Made by a program: the position numbers and the translations under genes. A stretch of 64,000 nt of DNA, taken from contig JAIOWZ010000002.1 of assembly GCA_021741905.1 (NCBI GenBank), positions 1 through 64,000 of the forward strand, given 5' to 3'. The notes under the pieces were generated by a model. It was not told the origin of the DNA and ran no database searches. It saw only the letters and a list, made by a program, of their open reading frames with translations. The first letter of the stretch is position 1; each line of letters begins with the position of its first letter. Source of the stretch: Candidatus Planktophila sp. GTDB taxonomy: Bacteria > Actinomycetota > Actinomycetes > Nanopelagicales > Nanopelagicaceae. Below are positions 62,294 to 64,000 of the stretch, piece by piece.

Positions 62294-62581
62294 TTATCGT
62301 GCTGAAGATGTGTAAGGAAGTAGTGCTACTTCACGACTGTTCTTTACCGCTGTTGAGATTGAACGCTGGTGCTGTGTGCAGGCACCTGTAACGCGGCGAG
62401 CGCGGATTTTGCCGCGATCAGAAATGTACTTACGAAGTGTCGCAATATCTTTGTAATCGATAAATGTGACCTTCTGCTGGCAGAAGCTGCAAGGCTTCTT
62501 CTTAAACTTCTTGTTTAAGGCTGCAGCTTTTGCATTCTTATTCTTGGGCTCGCGTAGAGCCTTGTTATTTCTTGCTCCCAT
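62294..62581 (-). CDS. rpsR: 30S ribosomal protein S18
   Basis: This 95-aa S18 carries the zinc-ribbon-like PCSFCQQKV, so it is of the C+ form at least in part. [48 protein letters not shown] is the conserved core. An N-terminal basic extension of about 28 residues is present. AAAGGAG lies 7 nt before the ATG. S18 forms a dimer with S6, encoded in the same operon. Confidence 0.97.
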   Translation of the reverse strand: MGARNNKALREPKNKNAKAAALNKKFKKKPCSFCQQKVTFIDYKDIATLRKYISDRGKIRARRVTGACTQHQRSISTAVKNSREVALLPYTSSAR

Positions 62582-62653
62582 TATGGTGCTCCTTTTCGGG
62601 CCCTAGTTTTTTAGAAGTTTCCTTCTGAACTAGGAATGGATTGTCGGTTTGGT

Positions 62654-63160
62654 TTAGAACGGTGGTTCGTCGGTAGTAGATGTTCCCCATCCACCACCTG
62701 CTGGTGCTGAAGAAGATGATGCTGCTGCCCATGGGTCTTCGTTAAATGAATCTGCTGCAGCTGGTGCAGAGAATCCGCCGGTTCCGCCTGAACGCTGGGC
62801 CTTTGTGACCTTTGCAGTTGCATTGCGTAGTGATGGACCTACTTCATCTACTTCTACCTCAAAGACGGTGCGCTTTTCGCCCTCTTTAGTTTCATATGAA
62901 CGTTGCTTAAGACGACCAGAAAGAATGACGCGCATTCCTTTTGTCAGTGACTCTGCAACATTTTCAGCTGCTTGGCGCCAAATCTGACATTGAAGGAAAA
63001 GGCTCTCGCCATCTTTCCATTCATTAGTTTGCTTATCTAAATAGCGTGGTGTTGATGCAACACGAAACTTTGCAACGGCCGCACCTGATGGTGTGAAACG
63101 AAGCTCTGGATCGTCAACTAAGTTGCCGATCATCGTGATAGTTGTATCGCCTGCTGCCAT
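62654..63160 (-). CDS. ssb: Single-stranded DNA-binding protein
   Basis: The OB-fold domain covers residues about 4-115, with [32 protein letters not shown] near the start and [17 protein letters not shown]. The C-terminal tail is Ser/Gly-rich and ends in TTDEPPF, which matches the acidic partner-binding tip DDxPF. GAGGA lies upstream of the ATG. It lies between rpsF and rpsR as usual. Confidence 0.96.
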   Translation of the reverse strand: MAAGDTTITMIGNLVDDPELRFTPSGAAVAKFRVASTPRYLDKQTNEWKDGESLFLQCQIWRQAAENVAESLTKGMRVILSGRLKQRSYETKEGEKRTVFEVEVDEVGPSLRNATAKVTKAQRSGGTGGFSAPAAADSFNEDPWAAASSSSAPAGGGWGTSTTDEPPF

Positions 63161-63212
63161 TTTATTTCCTCATCTCTACTCGTGGAGTCCTAGCATCATG
63201 TACACAGAAAGT

Positions 63213-63500
63213 TTATGCGTCTAGACGCATTGCCTTTGTGCGTAACACTGATTCGTTCAAATTAAGCTGGCGATCTAATTCCTTAATCGCTGCTGGTTCA
63301 CAGTTCATATCGATGACTGCGTAGATACCTTCGCCTTTTTTCTGAATTTCAAAAGACATACGGCGACGGCCCCACAAGTCGAGCTTGTTGACTGTTCCAC
63401 CTGAGTCTTTAATGATCTTCAAGTATGTTTCTAGGCTTGGCGTGACGGTGCGTTCTTCTAGTTCTGGATCAAGAATGACCATAAGTTCATAATGACGCAT
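63213..63500 (-). CDS. rpsF: 30S ribosomal protein S6
   Basis: This 95-aa protein starts [19 protein letters not shown]. It contains [30 protein letters not shown], typical for S6, and ends [11 protein letters not shown]. It is the first gene of the rpsF-ssb-rpsR-rplI operon. The ribosome site GAGGAGG is unusually far (12 nt) from the ATG and can pair with an upstream CCTCCTG stretch, suggesting translational control. Confidence 0.96.
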   Translation of the reverse strand: MRHYELMVILDPELEERTVTPSLETYLKIIKDSGGTVNKLDLWGRRRMSFEIQKKGEGIYAVIDMNCEPAAIKELDRQLNLNESVLRTKAMRLDA

Positions 63501-63560
63501 GTGTTAACCCGACCTCCTCTGGACTAAGACGGCCACGGTATTTCCGTGACAGGAGGGTTA
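63501..63560 (-). promoter_or_regulatory. Candidate S6:S18 autoregulatory leader of rpsF
   Basis: On the minus strand an inner hairpin CACGG-AAATA-CCGTG (63534-63548) is followed by GCCGTC, giving the CCG-rich setting known for S6:S18-binding leaders. Outer sequences CCTCCTG (63550-63556) and CAGAGGAGG (63513-63521) can pair with a 2-nt bulge, which would hide the ribosome site. Excess S6:S18 would stabilise this fold and lower translation. The fold was worked out by eye. Confidence 0.6.
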
Positions 63561-63590
63561 CATTTTCGCTTTTCCGAAGATTTGCGAGAG

Positions 63591-64000
63591 CTAAGGGTAA
63601 GGCTTCCCGCCCTCAAATAGTAAATCCAAGAGCTTGCTGTGGGTATTTCGAGCCTGTAAAGCCCGTCTGGCCAGCACAGCCATGAGGTAAATCGTGCCTG
63701 CGACTCGGACCAGGGTCAAGATCGCATAGGGGGTTGGGCCTAGTCCAAACTTTGCACCAGTAATAGATGCGATGTGTTGCCAGATTGCCACATGATAAAT
63801 AACTTCCGTTGCCTGCCATAGCCAAAAAGCATGCAGGTCTTTTTTGTTAGTAAGTGCAATAACAGCTAACGGTGTCAACCACAACACAAACTGTGGTGAA
63901 TACACCTTGCTGGCAACCATCACAGCTGACATGACAATAAAGGCAACTGAGGCAAGTGCTGGTGTGTACTTGAGTTCAAATAAAACAATAGCAACCGAGG
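63591..64000 (-). CDS. GT87/DUF2029-type membrane glycosyltransferase, 3' end (partial)
   Basis: The reading frame stays open to the window edge, so the gene continues beyond 64000; the ORF track start at 63932 is only an internal ATG. The visible ~136 C-terminal residues are hydrophobic with about four spans and contain ASKVYSPQFVLWLTPL, a conserved segment of GT87 polyprenyl-phosphate-mannose-dependent transferases of Actinobacteria. Such enzymes act on cell-envelope glycans. It lies upstream of rpsF, which is its usual actinobacterial neighbour. Confidence 0.7.
   Translation of the reverse strand, partial: SVAIVLFELKYTPALASVAFIVMSAVMVASKVYSPQFVLWLTPLAVIALTNKKDLHAFWLWQATEVIYHVAIWQHIASITGAKFGLGPTPYAILTLVRVAGTIYLMAVLARRALQARNTHSKLLDLLFEGGKPYP

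Noticed and set aside
1-64000. Insertion sequences, prophage or integrase genes
   Set aside because: No transposase, integrase or phage structural motif was found in any listed reading frame, despite the tRNA-adjacent island.

Overview
The window looks like a chromosomal segment of a low-GC, gene-dense actinobacterium. The best guess is the freshwater acI group (Ca. Nanopelagicales, Planktophila/Nanopelagicus-like). That placement is inferred from gene content, not from a marker-gene search. Actinobacterial signs are: a dnaK-grpE-dnaJ-hspR operon with HAIR boxes; an MFS-thymidylate kinase fusion; the rpsF-ssb-rpsR-rplI and dnaB neighbourhood; TopA with C-terminal repeats and a lysine-rich tail; a FadE5-type acyl-CoA dehydrogenase; an EtfD (Rv0338c)-type iron-sulfur oxidoreductase; and many TANNNT -10 boxes placed 6-7 nt before the start codon, which suggests leaderless mRNAs. 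AT-rich composition, tiny intergenic gaps and many 1-4 nt gene overlaps suggest a streamlined genome.

Region 1 (1-17.2 kb) begins with tRNA-Phe and is an AT-rich surface-glycan island. It encodes CDP-glucose synthesis and 4,6-dehydration (rfbF, rfbG), a C-methyltransferase, an RmlC-like epimerase and a ketoreductase-like SDR. Together these could make a CDP-linked C-methylated 6-deoxysugar. It also carries three glycosyltransferases, an ABC flippase/exporter, a nucleotide-sugar dehydrogenase, two further SDRs and an AsnB-type amidotransferase.

Region 2 (17.2-27.2 kb) holds two toxin-antitoxin pairs between core genes (holB, MFS-tmk, topA, H+-pyrophosphatase). The second pair has a perfect inverted-repeat operator.

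Region 3 (27.2-32 kb) is a sugar-uptake cluster: an intracellular GH32 fructosidase, a binding protein and two permeases. No ATPase gene is present, so a shared ATPase is implied.

Region 4 (32-47 kb) contains DedA, pyrE, a DUF1800/DUF1501 pair, the chaperone operon, EtfD, a two-component system, HtpX, LemA, a GT-C-like membrane protein and dcd.

Region 5 (47-54.5 kb) is a seven-gene, one-direction cluster. It combines an AEP/iron-type ABC importer with a PhnX-like phosphonatase (TIGR03351-type), a DAO-family FAD oxidoreductase (TIGR03364-type) and a metallophosphoesterase. I read it as an aminophosphonate uptake and C-P cleavage system, and it is the most interesting system in the window. Both ABC operons carry a strong hairpin between the binding-protein gene and the first permease gene.

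Region 6 (54.5-64 kb) contains a FadE5-type dehydrogenase, an EamA transporter, dnaB with a cluster of DnaA-box-like sequences upstream, a CorA transporter, a secreted Thr-Pro-repeat metalloprotease, the rplI-rpsR-ssb-rpsF operon with a candidate S6:S18 leader, and the 3' end of a GT87-type membrane glycosyltransferase cut by the window edge.
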